64,000 bases of DNA from Sapria himalayana (taxonomy: Eukaryota; Streptophyta; Magnoliopsida; Malpighiales; Rafflesiaceae), in assembly GCA_029783825.1 (NCBI GenBank), contig JAREIK010010400.1, positions 16,628-80,627 on the forward strand, read 5' to 3'. A program made the translations under genes and the position numbers. The notes below the pieces were generated by a model that worked only from the letters and a program-made list of their open reading frames with translations, did not search any database and had not been told where the DNA came from. Within the stretch, counting starts at the first letter, position 1; every line of letters starts with the position of its first letter. Below, piece by piece: positions 13,754 through 25,860 of the stretch.

Positions 13754-13761
13754 CTAAATGC
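13754..13761. repeat. Left target-site duplication of hAT copy B
   Basis: CTAAATGC lies directly before the terminal TAGGGGTACTCATGG. It is identical to 17,443-17,450 at the other end. Eight-base duplications are diagnostic of hAT insertion. The word belongs to the CACTAAATGC part of the satellite monomer. Confidence 0.93.
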
Positions 13762-16700
13762 TAGGGGTACTCATGGAACGGGACAGGATTGGGATTACAA
13801 ATCTCCATTCCCTTCCTACAGTTAGGAGATTTTTTTTGAAGATCCAGACCCGTCCCATAGGTTGAAAATATCGGGATGGGACGGGACGGAGATCAGGTAT
13901 TTTGGGTAGGAAAAAATGGTTCCGGGATGGAACGGAGTTCGGACATTTTTTTCAATTTATTTTCTTCAAACGGGCCAAGTTAGTTCATGTCGAAACCTTT
14001 TGTTGTACCATTTATCATTCCTTAGTTATGTATCTTTCAAACTCAAATTGGGCCAATTTTGTTTTGTCAAATAGGCTGAATACCAGAAACGAGTTCCATT
14101 ATCTTGTCGAAAGCTTTGATGTGCAGAAAAGGATAGAAATGTTAAATAGAATGGGACCGAGTCGTGTGCTTAATTTGGTTCTTTATTATTTCACAAGTTG
14201 GCTTTGCCAGCCGAGTGAAAGTTAACCATAATAGCAATACTACATTTTTTAAGCAATTACTAAAAATATTAAGGAATAGCTAAAGATGACCACAAACATT
14301 GGTAGTAACAATTACTACTTAAGTAATTGCTTAAATTAGGCAGCTTAATATAACAAAAAAAATACAACTAATAACAACCATGATAATAATCATTTCAAAT
14401 CTTCGTCTCGCAACAGCAATGAAAATTCAAACCCAATTAATTATATCTTCTATAACTCCTCCCTTTTCTTCCTCCACTGTAGAAGGACAACCAAAGATGA
14501 AAACGTGTCAATCATGTAGACATAAATTTCTAAGATGAAAGAGTAATAAAAAAACAAAATATTACCTTATAAAATTTAATACACCCATTCCAAATTTAGT
14601 TGGCCAAATATAGTTGGAAGAATATTTGGATCTTGAGACCCATCTGAAAATTTTAAATGAACCATATTTTTATTAAATTATATGAATAAAATAAGTAAAA
14701 GTGAAATTAAAATTTATAAGATTTGTATACTAACCTGATTCATTATCATTAAGGTCTTGAACTAATTCTTCAATTTCAATAGGTTTGTTTGAGCTTCTCA
14801 ACCAATCTTGTAGACATATCAGAACTTTAGCTGTAATAGGTGTTAATGAATTGCTAATTTTATCTAAATTTCTCCCCCCATGCTAAATGTAGATTCGTAG
14901 GCCACAATGGATGCTTGGATAGCAAATACATACCTTGAAACATTTTTCAAAGAAGGATACCTAACCTCATTTACCTTCCACCAGTTTAGAAAATCAAAAT
15001 CAATTCTATTTTTTTCAAGTTTGTCCTCCAAAACCTATCAAACTCTTCCATAGCTACAATTTCTTGTTCATTCTCCAATTCAACAAAAAAAATCATCAAC
15101 ATAAGTATCACTACCATCAAAGAAATCATCATTTTTCTTCAACACAATTGAAAAGAAGTCATCTTCTTTTGATTCATCTTCATTTAAATATTTATAATCA
15201 TCCATCATCTCATTTAAAACAATTATAATCTTTTTCACCAAATTTTTAGCCAATTCCTCTCTATAATGCTAAGTATACTTAACCTTGGGATATTTGAGCT
15301 TATATCTAGGATCCACCTCTACTGCTACAAAAAGCATAATATTTGTCGACTGAAGAGAACCCCAATATTTGTTGAATTTATGCCTCATTTTCATACCCAT
15401 TTCACACACCATTGTATCTCTACTATTTTCACAAAGCTCAATTTTTTATCAAAATTCAAATAATGTAAGGAAAATAAACACTAGAGGTAGAATATTTTGA
15501 GCTAGAAAATTTACAAGTTACCTCATACAATGTTTTCAAGAAACGAGCCAAAATTTTGGCGTTTGTTCAGTCTCTCTCAGTTGGAATGTTTGAACCAAAC
15601 TCCTTCAAAAACCTTTTGTCTTTGTCCTCCAACTTATCAAATTCTTTTTGATATTTTATATAAGTTTGTATCATGAAGTAAGTTGAATTCCATCTTGTAG
15701 GACAATCTAATTGAAATGATGATCCATATGTCAAGTTTGCTTCTTCAACATATAACTTAAACATATCTAATTATTTAGGACTGGTCCACACATATTTCAC
15801 CACACATCTAATTTTTTGAATAGCACCCTCAACTACTGTAATGCCATCTCTGACAATTAAGTTTAGGATATGAGCACAACATCTCTTATGAAAATGCTCG
15901 CCTCTCAAAAGTACAACACTTTTCTTCACAAACCTTTTTTTCAATTGTTCAACTACAACATCATTATTTGATGCATTGTCAACAGTAATGAACATCAACT
16001 TTCTAAAACCCAATTCATTCATTCAAAACTCAATAGCATTTCTAATATTAACTCCAGAATGACTTTCAATTACACAAAGGTTCAAATGCCTTTTATGCAT
16101 AATCTATTGAGAATAAATGAAATGAACAGTCAAACATATATAAGACAAATTTTGAATGCTAGTCCAAGTGTCGGTAGTCAATGAAACTCTACAACAATGA
16201 GATGATATGCTATCAAATAATTTTTTCTTTTCCTTGACAAACAAAGAAAAACAATCCCTCAATATAGAGTGATGAGATGAAATTTTAAATTGAGGCACAC
16301 TAACTTCACAAAACTCTTTAAACTCATCCCTCTCAACAAAATAAAAAGGCAATTCATTTTTTATGATCATTTTTTACCAAAGCCTCCCTAACTAGTTGTT
16401 GATCAAATTGCCATCAAGTTAATTTGTTATCCTCTGAACTAATACCTTTAGTGAAACTCAACAACGATTGTGACTTGTCTTTACCTTTGTCAGCTTCTAT
16501 TAATTCTTTTTTGAGTCGAAATTTCCTACAAGTCTTTCTCAAGTATTTCCATAAACCCGACGTACCTTGATCATTTTTGCCAAGTATTCTTTCCTACACC
16601 ATATAAAAGCTGCCCTACAAGTTTCATTTCCCTCTGAATTAACTAATATCTCATAAGTTTCCCAAATAGCAGACTTATACTTTTTATGAGCTTGAGGTTT

Positions 16701-17442
16701 AGATGTACCTTGACTTTCTTTTATAATTGGAATTGGAGAACCTACCGTAACAATAGGAGGGTTCATGAAAGAATGATGATTGGATTTACCAGTACTTTGA
16801 TCATTTGAGATGTGATCATCTTCAATTTATTATATTTTTCCTTTATCGCTGGATTATCCCATCTGCATTGCCATTAATTAATATGATATGTTAAGCATAA
16901 ATACATATACATATTTTAAACAAGCAAGCTCAATGAAACTGACTGTAATACATTCGGCCCACTCAATCGGCCCAACCGCAACACCACAACCAATACTCAA
17001 CAAAACTGACTGAGACACATAATAATAATAATTAATCACTCAATTCTTATCAGAAAAACAAACGAAATGGCTGGTGGCATCTGAGAGATGGTGGAGGCAA
17101 CCAGAAGTGTGACAGACAAGGGCAGGACCTAACTGAACACGACTAGAATGGCGTGAGGTGGCCTGGAACTCGTCGGAACAGCAATAAGTGCGTCGGAATT
17201 GAATGGGTAGTAGTGGAATTGGTGGAATCTTCATATTATATATATATATATATTCCTGGTTCTTTAGGATGAGATGGTTCTCGGGATGGATATTGCTTAA
17301 GATCCGGAACCGTCCCAAAAGACAAAATACGTGACAGAACGGGAGGGGAAAAGTCAAAGTCAACGGATTTTCTCAGTCACAATTCTTTCGGGACAAGACT
17401 TCGGGTCAGGTCGCGAATCTCCGAGTCCCGTGAGCAGCCATA
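13762..17442 (-). mobile_element. hAT DNA transposon copy B, full length but dead
   Basis: This 3,681-bp element is bounded by perfect 8-bp duplications. Its ends are TAGGGGTACTCATGGAAC and, read inward from the right, TATGGCTGCTCACGGGAC, which agree at about 13 of 18 positions. GC-rich GGGACGGGAC-type subterminal repeats (about 13,775-13,900) and a matching GGGAGGGG region (about 17,335-17,355) lie inside both ends. The transposase reads on the minus strand. The segment from about 14,037 to 14,575 is its 3' non-coding part, and about 16,880 to 17,440 its 5' leader, with an AT microsatellite at about 17,235-17,253. The same insertion with the same inner flank occurs inverted as copy C at 40,301. 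Confidence 0.95.
14576..16874 (-). pseudogene. hAT transposase, copy B
   Basis: This is the same gene as in copies A and C. From 16,874: MAMQMG, then early stops including the TAA shared by all copies. The BED finger (about 16,700-16,540) has lost one Cys (AAFIWCRK) and, as in the other copies, has Tyr where the finger His is expected (WKYLRKTC). A frameshift lies near 16,370 in a run of T. The RNase H-like domain follows in pieces: 16,370-16,104 keeps TTDTWTS with the first catalytic Asp; 16,022-15,771 has VDNASNND and CCAHILNLIVRDG; 15,764-15,567 has CPTRWNST. The dimerisation domain (about 15,060-14,735) keeps VAYESTFS followed by GG. A 91-bp GT-AG intron lies at 14,644-14,734, and the last exon ends EWVY-stop at 14,576. 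Several frame breaks make it non-functional. Confidence 0.88.
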
Positions 17443-17450
17443 CTAAATGC
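17443..17450. repeat. Right target-site duplication of hAT copy B
   Basis: CTAAATGC follows the transposon end ...GAGCAGCCATA and then runs into satellite. It is identical to the copy at 13,754. Confidence 0.93.
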
Positions 17451-20400
17451 ATATAAATTTAAATCAGTAAACTATTAAACCCCGTAATGCCTAAATACAT
17501 AAACCATTAAACCGCTAAATACTACTTAATAATTAATAAATCTAATTTTTATTGCTATTTATTATATTTTTAAATATTCATTTTAATTATTTATTAGTGT
17601 ATTTATTTAGAAATATTTATGAAAAATAAATTATAAGTGGACAAATATAATTTAAATAATATATTATTTATCTAATAAAAATATACGCTTATATAGGAAA
17701 TATAAATTTAAAATTTAAAAATTTTTATCAAGTAATATAAGTTACTTTAATTTTGAATCAATTTGGGTTTTGTAAATATTTTTTAATTAATATCTATCTT
17801 AATATTAATAGTTTATAAATTTAATTTTGATATTTATTATAATATCTATCAATAAAATTATTTATATTAGATTTATTTGATATATAATTATTAATATTAT
17901 TAGAACTAAAAATTGTATTAAAATTTCAAAAAATTTTAAATATTATTATATTTTAAAATGTTATAAGCTATGAAAATGATAAAAAATTATAGAAATTTTT
18001 TTTGTTATTTTATTTTTTTAAATAAAAACTATAAACAACTAAAAGCCTAAAAACATAAATCACTAAACTCATAACGACAAAACCTCTAAATACTTAAATT
18101 ATTAAACTGGTATACATTAATAATAAATCATAAATCTCATTTTATTTTTAATCAATATAATTTTAAATTTTTATTTTAATTATTTATCAATTTATTTTAT
18201 TGAAATATTAATTACAAAATAAATTATTAGTGAGACAGATATAATTTTAATTAAACTGGTATACCCTAAATAATAAATCTCATTTTTTTTTCATTATAAT
18301 TTTAAATATTCATTTTACTTATTTATTTGTTTATTTATATATAAATATTAATTACAAAATAAATTGTGTTGGACAGATATAATTTATATAAATTATTTTT
18401 CATCAAAAAATTATTGATAAAATTTTTTATTGAAAAAAAAAATTCAAAACAAAAATTTATTATATAGTAATATTTTTTGCTTTTCTTCTGAATCATTTTA
18501 GATTTTGTAATTATATTTTAATTGATATATATCTTATTAATAATAGATTATTAATTTATTTTTTGATCATTATTAGAATATTTAACAATAAAATTGTTTA
18601 TATTGAATTTATATGATATATAAATATAATAATTATTATAACTAAATATTGTATTCACATTTAAAAAAAATTTAAAAATTATTATAATTTCAAAAATTAA
18701 CCTTTAAAAATATCAAAAAATAATAAAAATAAATTTTTTATTATTTTGTTTTTTTAATAAAACCTATAAACCACTAAATGGATACACAGTTAAATCAAGA
18801 AACTCCTATACCTCATAATGCCTAAATACATAAACCATTAAACCACTATATACTACTTAATAATTAATTAATCTAATTTTTATTTCTATTTATTATAATT
18901 TTAAAAATTTATTTTAAATATTTATTAGTTTATTTTTATAGAAATATTTATTACAAATTAAATTATGAGTGCACATTTATATATTTTAATTAATTTATTT
19001 TTAATCAAAAAAATATAGACGCTTATAAAAGAAGTAAAAATTTAAAAATTAAAAATTATTATTAAGTAATATATTTTAGTTTAATCTTGAATCGATTTGG
19101 GTATTGTAAATATTTTTTAATTAATATCTAACTTATTATTAATAGTTTATTAATTTAATTTTTGATCATTATTATATTATCTATCAATAGAATTGTTTTT
19201 ATTGAATTTATATGATATATAATTATTAATATTAAAATAACTAAATATTGTATTCACATTTCAAAAAATTTTAAATAATATTATATTTTCAAAGGTTATA
19301 ACCTATGAAAATGAGAAAAAATTACAAATTTTTTTTGTTATTTTTTGTTAAAATAAAACCTATAAACCACTAAATGCCTAAAATCATAAATTTCTAAACT
19401 CCTATACGACAAAACCTCTAAATACTTAAACCATTAAACAGGTGTAAATTAATAAAAAATCATAAATCTCAATTTAATTTTTATTAAGTATAATTTTAAA
19501 TTTTTATTTTAATTATTTATTAGTTTATTTTTATAGAAATATAAATTACAAAATAAATTATTAGTGGGACAGATCTAATTTAAATAATTTATTTTTCATC
19601 AAAAAAAATATATATCGTTATAAAAAGAGGCAAAATTAAAAAAAAAATTTATTATTTATTAAAATATATTTTTTTGAATCATTTTAGATTTTGCAATTAT
19701 ATTTTAATTTATATGATTCTTATTAATAATAGTTTTTAATTTATTATCGATCATTATTATAATATGTATTAATAAAATTATTTATATTGCGTTTATATTA
19801 TATATAATTATTATGATTATTATAACTAAATATTATATTCAAATTTAAAAAAAATTAAAATTATTATATTTTCAAAGGTTATAACCTTTAAAAATTAAAA
19901 AATTATCAAAAATTATCAAAAAATTAAATTTTTTATTTTTTCATTCTTTAAATAAAAACTATAAATCACTAAAGGCCTAAACACTTAAATCACTAAACCC
20001 CAAAACACCTAAATACTTAAACCATTAAATTAGTATATCTTGAATAATCAATAATAATTCTCTATTTTATTTGTATTCATTATCATTTTAAATATTCATT
20101 TTAATTATTTATTAGTTTATTTTTATAGAATTATAAATTAAAAATAAATTATGAGGAAGACAAATATAATTTAAAGAATTTACTTTTAATAAAAAAAATA
20201 AACTTATAAATAGAAACAAAACATCAAAAAAATTATTATTTAGTAATATATTCTATTATAATTTTGAATAAATTTACGTTTTACAAATATATTTTAAATA
20301 ATATCTTTCTTTTTAATAATAGTTTATTAATTTATTTTTTGATCATTAATATAATATATATCAATATAATTGTTTATTTTGAATTTACATGATATATAAT

Positions 20401-23393
20401 TATTAAGATTATCATAACTAAATATAGTATTCACATATAAATAAATTTAAAAATTGTTATATTTTCAAAGGTTATAACCTTCAAAATTGATAAAAAAATA
20501 ACAAAAATAAATTTCTTGTTAAATAACTGTTTAAATAAAACTTATAAACCATTAAATGCCTAAATACATAAATCTCTAAACTTCTAAACCCCAAAGCCCC
20601 TAAATACTTAAACCTTTAAACTCGTAAACCTTAAATATAATTTAAATAACTTATAGAAATATTAATTACAAAATAAATTATGAGTGATACAAATATAATT
20701 TAAATAATATATTTTTCATCAAAAAAATATATAAGCTTATAAAATGATGCAAAAACTTAAAAAAAGTATTATTTAGTAATAAATTTTAATTTGATTTTGA
20801 ATCATTTTAGGTTTTTTAATTATATTTTAATTTATATCTATCATATTAATAATAATTTATTAATTTATTAATTTTGATAATTGATATAATATCTATCAAT
20901 AAAATTGTTTATATTTAGTTGATATTATATATAGTTATAATAATTATTATTACTAAATATTGTATATACAGTTTTAAAAAATTTTAAAATTATTATATTT
21001 TTAAATGTTATAAACTTTGAAAATGTGAAAAAATATCAAAAATAAATTTTTTGTTATTTCATTATTTAAATAAAATATATAAACCACTAAGTGCTTAAAA
21101 ACATATATTGCTAAACTCCTAAACGACAAAACCTTTAAATACTTAAACAATTAAACTGTTATACATTAATAATAAATCATAAATCTCAACTTAATTTTTA
21201 TTAAGTATAATTTTAAATTTTTATTTTAATTATTTATCAATTTATTTTTATAGAAATATTAATTACAAAAAATAATTATTAGTGAGACAGATATAATTTA
21301 AATTAAACCTCTATAATCTAAATAATAAATAATAAATTTCATTTTTTTTCATTATAATTTTTAATATTCATTTTAATTATTTATTTGTTTATTTTTATAT
21401 AAATATTAATTACAAAATAAAGTATAAGTTTTACAAATATAATTTATATAAATTATTTTTCAACAAAAAATATAGATAAACTAATTAAAAGAAGAAAAAA
21501 ATTATAAACAAAAAATTATTATATAGTAATATATTTTGCTTTGTTTCTTAACCATTTTAGGCTTTATAATTATATTTTAATTGATATCTAACTTAATAAT
21601 AATCAATTATTTTTATCAATAAAAATGTTTCTTAACCATTTTGAGTGATAAATATATAATTATTTTTTTATCATTATTATAATATTTATCAATAAAAATG
21701 TTTATATATAATAATTCATAAATCTCATTTTAATTTTTATTCAGTATAATTTTAAATTTGTATTTAAATTATTTATCAGTTTATTTTTATAGAAATATTA
21801 ATTACAAAATAAATTATTAGTGAGACATGTCTAATTTAAATTAAAACAGTATCCCTAAATAATAAATAATAAATCTAATTTTTTTCATTATAATTTTAAA
21901 TATTCATTTTAATTATTTATTTGTTTATATATATATAAATATTAATTACAAAATAAATTGAGCTAGACAAAAATAATTTATATAAATTATTTTTCATTAA
22001 AAAATTATAGATAAACATTTTAAAAGAAAAAAATTTTTCAAAACAAAAAATTATTATATAGTAATATATTTTGCTGTGTTTCTGAATCATTTTAGATTTT
22101 GTAATTATATTTTAATTGATATCTATCTTATTAATAATAGATTATTAATTTATTTTTTGATCATTATTTGAATATTTATCAAAAAATTTATTTATATTGA
22201 ATTTACATATTATATAATTATAAAGATTATTATAACTAAATATTATATTTACATTTGAAAATAATTTAAAAATTATTATATTTTTAAAGGTTATCATCTT
22301 TGAAAATGAGATAAAATCACAAAAATAAATTTGTTGTTATTCTATTGTTTATATAAAACCTATAAACTACTAAATGCCTAAACGCTTAAATCATTAAACT
22401 TCTAAACTCCTAAACCCCAAAACCATAAAACCATTCATTACTTAAACATTTAAACCATCTTTAAAGGTTTAAGTATTTATAAATAATATATAAATATCTA
22501 TCAATAAATAATAGTTTATTAATTTATTTTTTGATCATTATTATATTTATATTTTAATTTAGTTTATTAATACCTATAAATAAAATTGTTTATTTTTAAT
22601 TTACATGATATATAATTATTAAATTTATTATAACTAAATATTGTATTCACATTTGAAAAAATTTTAAAATTATTATATTTATAAAGGTTATAACCTTCAA
22701 AATTGATAAAAAATTTGAAAAATAATTTTTTTGTTATTTTATTATTTAAATAAAACATATAAACTACTAAATTCCTAAACACTTAAATCACTAAACTCCT
22801 AAACTTTTAAATACTTAAACCATTAAACCGGTATATCCTAGATAATTAATTACAAATCTCATTTTTATTTGTATTCTTTATAATTTTAGTATTCATTTTA
22901 ATTATTTATTAGTTTATTTTTATAGAAATATTAATTGTAAAATAATATTATGAATGAGACATATAATTTAAATAATTTATGTTCATAAAAAAAATTTATA
23001 AGCTTTTAAAAAGAATCAAAAATTTAAAAATAAAAAATTATTATTTAATAATATATTTTACTTTGATTTTGAATCGTTTTAGGTTTTACAAATATATTTT
23101 AATAAATATCTATCTTATTAATAATAGTTTATTAATCTATTTTATGATCAGTATTATAATATCGATCAATAAAATTATTTATATTGAATTTACATGATAT
23201 TTAATTTTTATGATTATTATAATTATATATTGTATTAACATTTGAAAAAAAAATTAAAAATTATAATATTTTGAATGGTTATAACATTGAAAATTAGAAA
23301 AAATCATAAAAATAATTTTTTTGTTATTTAATTATTTAAATAAAACATATAAACCACAAAATACCTAAATACGTAAATTACTAAACTCCTAAA
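17451..23393 (+). repeat. Satellite array, direct orientation, block 2
   Basis: This 5.9 kb of the same satellite has palindromes near 17,960 (degenerate), 19,290, 19,882, 20,474, 21,010 (degenerate), 22,290, 22,690 and 23,280. Subtype order mirrors the right arm outward from the hAT: the AAAGGCCTAAACAC subtype at about 19,975 matches about 37,720, and the CTCGTAAACCTTAA subtype at about 20,620 matches about 37,075. A disturbed patch lies at about 21,590-21,720, where two TATCAATAAAAATGTTT words and a repeated CTTAACCATTTT word interrupt the normal monomer. An unusual stretch at about 22,425-22,505 (CATCTTTAAAGGTTTAAG then TTATAAATAATATATAAA) has a clear inverse partner at about 28,260-28,320. 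No gene is supported. Confidence 0.92.
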
Positions 23394-24668
23394 CCCTGAT
23401 ACTGCTGCACCACACACATAGCGAAGGACCACAGTACTCACGTGCACATATTCTTGTCCATTTTGGCGTAGCATTTAGAGGGGCCAGCAAGTCATGGAAG
23501 CACCCATAAGTATGGGCCACCAGCTTGTAGAGGGCCCCACAAGTAGGCCTGGATGATAACATTCAGACAATTGACGAGACCGAGCAAAAGATCGAGAGTA
23601 ACCCCATGAGTAGCTAGGAGTGGGTCCCACTACCCCTATCTGGCAGCATAGAGGGCCACCCAACCATCGCCCAACATGAGTAGCGGGTAATCCATTATTA
23701 ATTGGAGAGCCGGAAAAATCCGAAGCATCACCAAGCAGGGCCAGTAAGCAATGGAGTCTAAACCAGCCACACGGGAGCAAAAGATTCAAACTTGTAGTTT
23801 ATGTTTGTAGTCTTATTTGTATTTTGGACTTTGTATGCACCATGTACTTGTAGAGACGGATCATGATATACTCACTCACACAATCTTGTATGTTCTCTAT
23901 GTAACATGCAATGAGGGCAACTGGACCCATGAGTATCTCTAAGTGGGGCCACTAATGCATTTTGTAAATACATATTAGGCGATGCTACACTCCCGGGAGC
24001 AGAAGACCCATCTTTATAGCATTTTATAATTTTACTTGTATTCTAGCTTGGTTGTACGCATAGATAATTAGACTATGAGATGGACCTCATCACACATGCA
24101 CACCGATGCATTCATATTTTTTGATATTTTGTCGGTGCAACATACAACCACTTCTTGGAGCTCGAGGAGGAAGCATTCTAACCTAATAGATACTTTTTGA
24201 GGATCATGAGAGCAAAAGAATGTGGAATTCAGAGGTGTGAATGAATTGACAAAGTGCCATAGATATGTACTTGTGTATTTATGGGTATTCAATTTTACAT
24301 GTATCCCATTGCATAGCAACGACATAGGCAAATGCTTGATGCTGCATGTCACACACATGCACAATCATATATTTGCATAGTTTTAATATGGTGCATCATT
24401 CAGGTTCCTCCAAAAGGCTTGGACAAATCTGAATGGAAAGAACGCAATGTGCATAATGACTCAATGCCAACTCTGAAGTCCGGGAATGCCAGGTGATATT
24501 AGTTGTATTCGTATGCTTGGAATTATTAGCCATTATATTTTTTATGTATTTAATGCATAGAATCATTAGGGTGCGTAGGATTTGGTGGGCTGACCTAAAT
24601 TAGTCAGCTTTTTAGTCTTTTGTAAGTTGTGTGCCTAAATGATAAATAAAGTGTGTATTTTCCAAAAA
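23394..24668. repeat. Non-satellite island, left copy; inner part of inverted-repeat arm up to about 24,330
   Basis: Base composition changes abruptly here to a mixed, much more GC-rich sequence. From 23,394 to about 24,330 it is repeated in reverse complement at 26,521-27,370, by eye roughly 85-90 percent identical with small indels. The first bases (CCCTGATACTGCTGCACC) join the satellite at the same point in both copies. The segment 24,331-24,668 has no partner in the window. It ends with AATAAAGTGTGTATTTTCC and an A-rich run, which looks like a polyadenylated 3' end. Short ORFs on either strand show no recognisable domain and are not preserved between the copies. It could be a retroposed or transposon-derived fragment; I do not recognise the family. 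Confidence 0.75.
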
Positions 24669-24679
24669 AAAATCAAAAA

Positions 24680-24762
24680 AAACCATAAACCCTAAACATT
24701 AAATCCTAAACCTTAAACCATAAACTATAACACTAATCCATAAACTCTAAATCTTAAATCTC
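24680..24762 (+). repeat. Degenerate interstitial telomere-like heptamers
   Basis: Twelve consecutive words of 7 bases (one of 6) can be read: AAACCAT, AAACCCT, AAACATT, AAATCCT, AAACCTT, AAACCAT, AAACTAT, AACACT, AATCCAT, AAACTCT, AAATCTT, AAATCTC. The second is an exact Arabidopsis-type telomere unit and the rest differ by one to three bases. The tract begins directly after an A-rich run that ends the island. The satellite's own tract is 8-bp periodic, so this one is distinct from it. Confidence 0.75.
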
Positions 24763-25860
24763 ATGTTTTGCTATTTTATAATCAAATGACTAAGTGTTAA
24801 ATTTAAATTGAAATTCACAACTTTTATGAATGTCGCAGATTTATCTTTTTGTATATGTAACACGAAGTCATTACTCAATGGGTGAGTTATGGATTCAGTC
24901 TCTTTCTTGCTTTGGCTTATTGTAGCATTAGCAATGTTCATGATTATATATTTTGTCTCTAGAACACAAAATCATATCGATGAGAATATGCCATAACTTT
25001 CGTCTCTCTGTTGAACATATTGTTATGGCTCTATGAATGATCATGAATATATATTTAATCACTTTAATACTGGGTCATAGTATTAGATATGACCATAGCT
25101 TGTGCATTTTATCTTTATATTGCAAAGTCATTGCACTAGGAATGATTGTAACTTTGGACATTCCTCAATAACAAAAGTCATGAACCTAGAAATAGTTAAA
25201 GCTCGAGTACTACTCTTTATAACTTTCTATAGCTAAAATTATTGGGATTGGAAATATGACTATGGCTTTTTCCTTTGATTTGTGACCTCATGTTTCAATA
25301 TGCAAGACTAATATTTTGAGCAATGATTAAAACCTTTTATACATTTGAATATGATTCATTTACACCTTTTTGGGTATTGTGAGCTTGCATACATAACTCA
25401 TTTAATATAAAAAGAAAGAAATGCTACTTTTCATATCCTTGAGGATATAAAAAAAGGCCTTAGACATGCCAATTAAAATAAATTTTTGATCCTTGATTGA
25501 AAGAGAGCCTATACTTCTTGCCCTGCTCAAACTGCCCTGGGGCTAGTTTGTTCTAATAGGCTACAAGGTGGTTATTTTTTTAGAGGTGAACTATGTTTTA
25601 AAAAAATTGTTGAGTGTGTGCATGAGAGATATTTTAGAAGAAATTACAATAATCAATATAAATAGCATTCTCTACAATTAGCTATTTCAACACATAGGGG
25701 TACAACTTTGGTTTAGTCTGTTAGTGTACATGAGTCAAATTACCTTTGATAGCCTAGTGATTCAACATCAAATATGATGAGACATAATGGAGATAAAGTA
25801 AATGCTCCTATTATTTTGGTTAGAGCTTTACCAATCATTCTAGAGTTTAGACAGGAACAA
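24763..25860. other. Unique spacer at the turn of the large inverted repeat
   Basis: About 1.1 kb has ordinary plant intergenic composition and no copy elsewhere in the window. I find no ORF of convincing length, no splice pattern, no terminal repeats and no RNA-gene signature. A short open stretch just before 25,860 (about 35 codons, containing ILVRALPIILEFRQEQ) is the only coding-like trace and is too short to assign. Confidence 0.6.

Larger units (their letters stand above)
3546..13761 (+). repeat. Satellite array, direct orientation, block 1
   Basis: This is about 10.2 kb of tandem satellite. GGTTATAACC-centred palindromes lie near 4,103, 4,702, 6,055, 6,657, 7,124, 7,657, 8,210, 8,810, 9,548, 10,145, 10,884, 11,312, 11,908, 12,502 and 13,097. 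Spacings are mostly about 600 bp, with some of about 740 and a few of 430-550. Each monomer has a tract of 8-bp words ending TAAA, an AT-rich block with ATTAATTACAAAATAAATTA, and a block with TTTTTGATCATTATTATAAT. Between about 8,205 and 10,880 two monomer types alternate as a 1,335-1,340 bp dimer. No gene is supported; the ORFs are composition artefacts. The final 8 bases (CTAAATGC, 13,754-13,761) are the target-site copy of hAT B. Confidence 0.93.

Noticed and set aside
13902..14225. 107-codon plus-strand ORF in hAT copy B
   Set aside because: It lies in the subterminal and 3' non-coding part of the transposon, antisense to the transposase. It is not preserved in A or C.
17040..17363. 107-codon minus-strand ORF and its counterparts at 40,291-40,494 and 40,520-40,714
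   Set aside because: These fall in the 5' leader and terminal region of the hAT upstream of the BED domain. They have no recognisable domain and are split differently in each copy.
3546..23393. Organellar (chloroplast or mitochondrial) origin because of high AT content
   Set aside because: No organellar genes, tRNAs or rRNAs are visible. The DNA is satellite with hAT, CACTA and copia elements, which are nuclear.
23475..23789. ORFs in the non-satellite island (23,475-23,789, 24,068-24,364, 26,400-26,648, 26,926-27,165)
   Set aside because: The two inverted copies of the island do not keep the same frame open, and no domain is recognisable. At least one ORF runs into satellite sequence.
24763..25860. 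A host gene in the unique spacer
   Set aside because: No open frame of useful length, no consistent splice signals and no recognisable domain.
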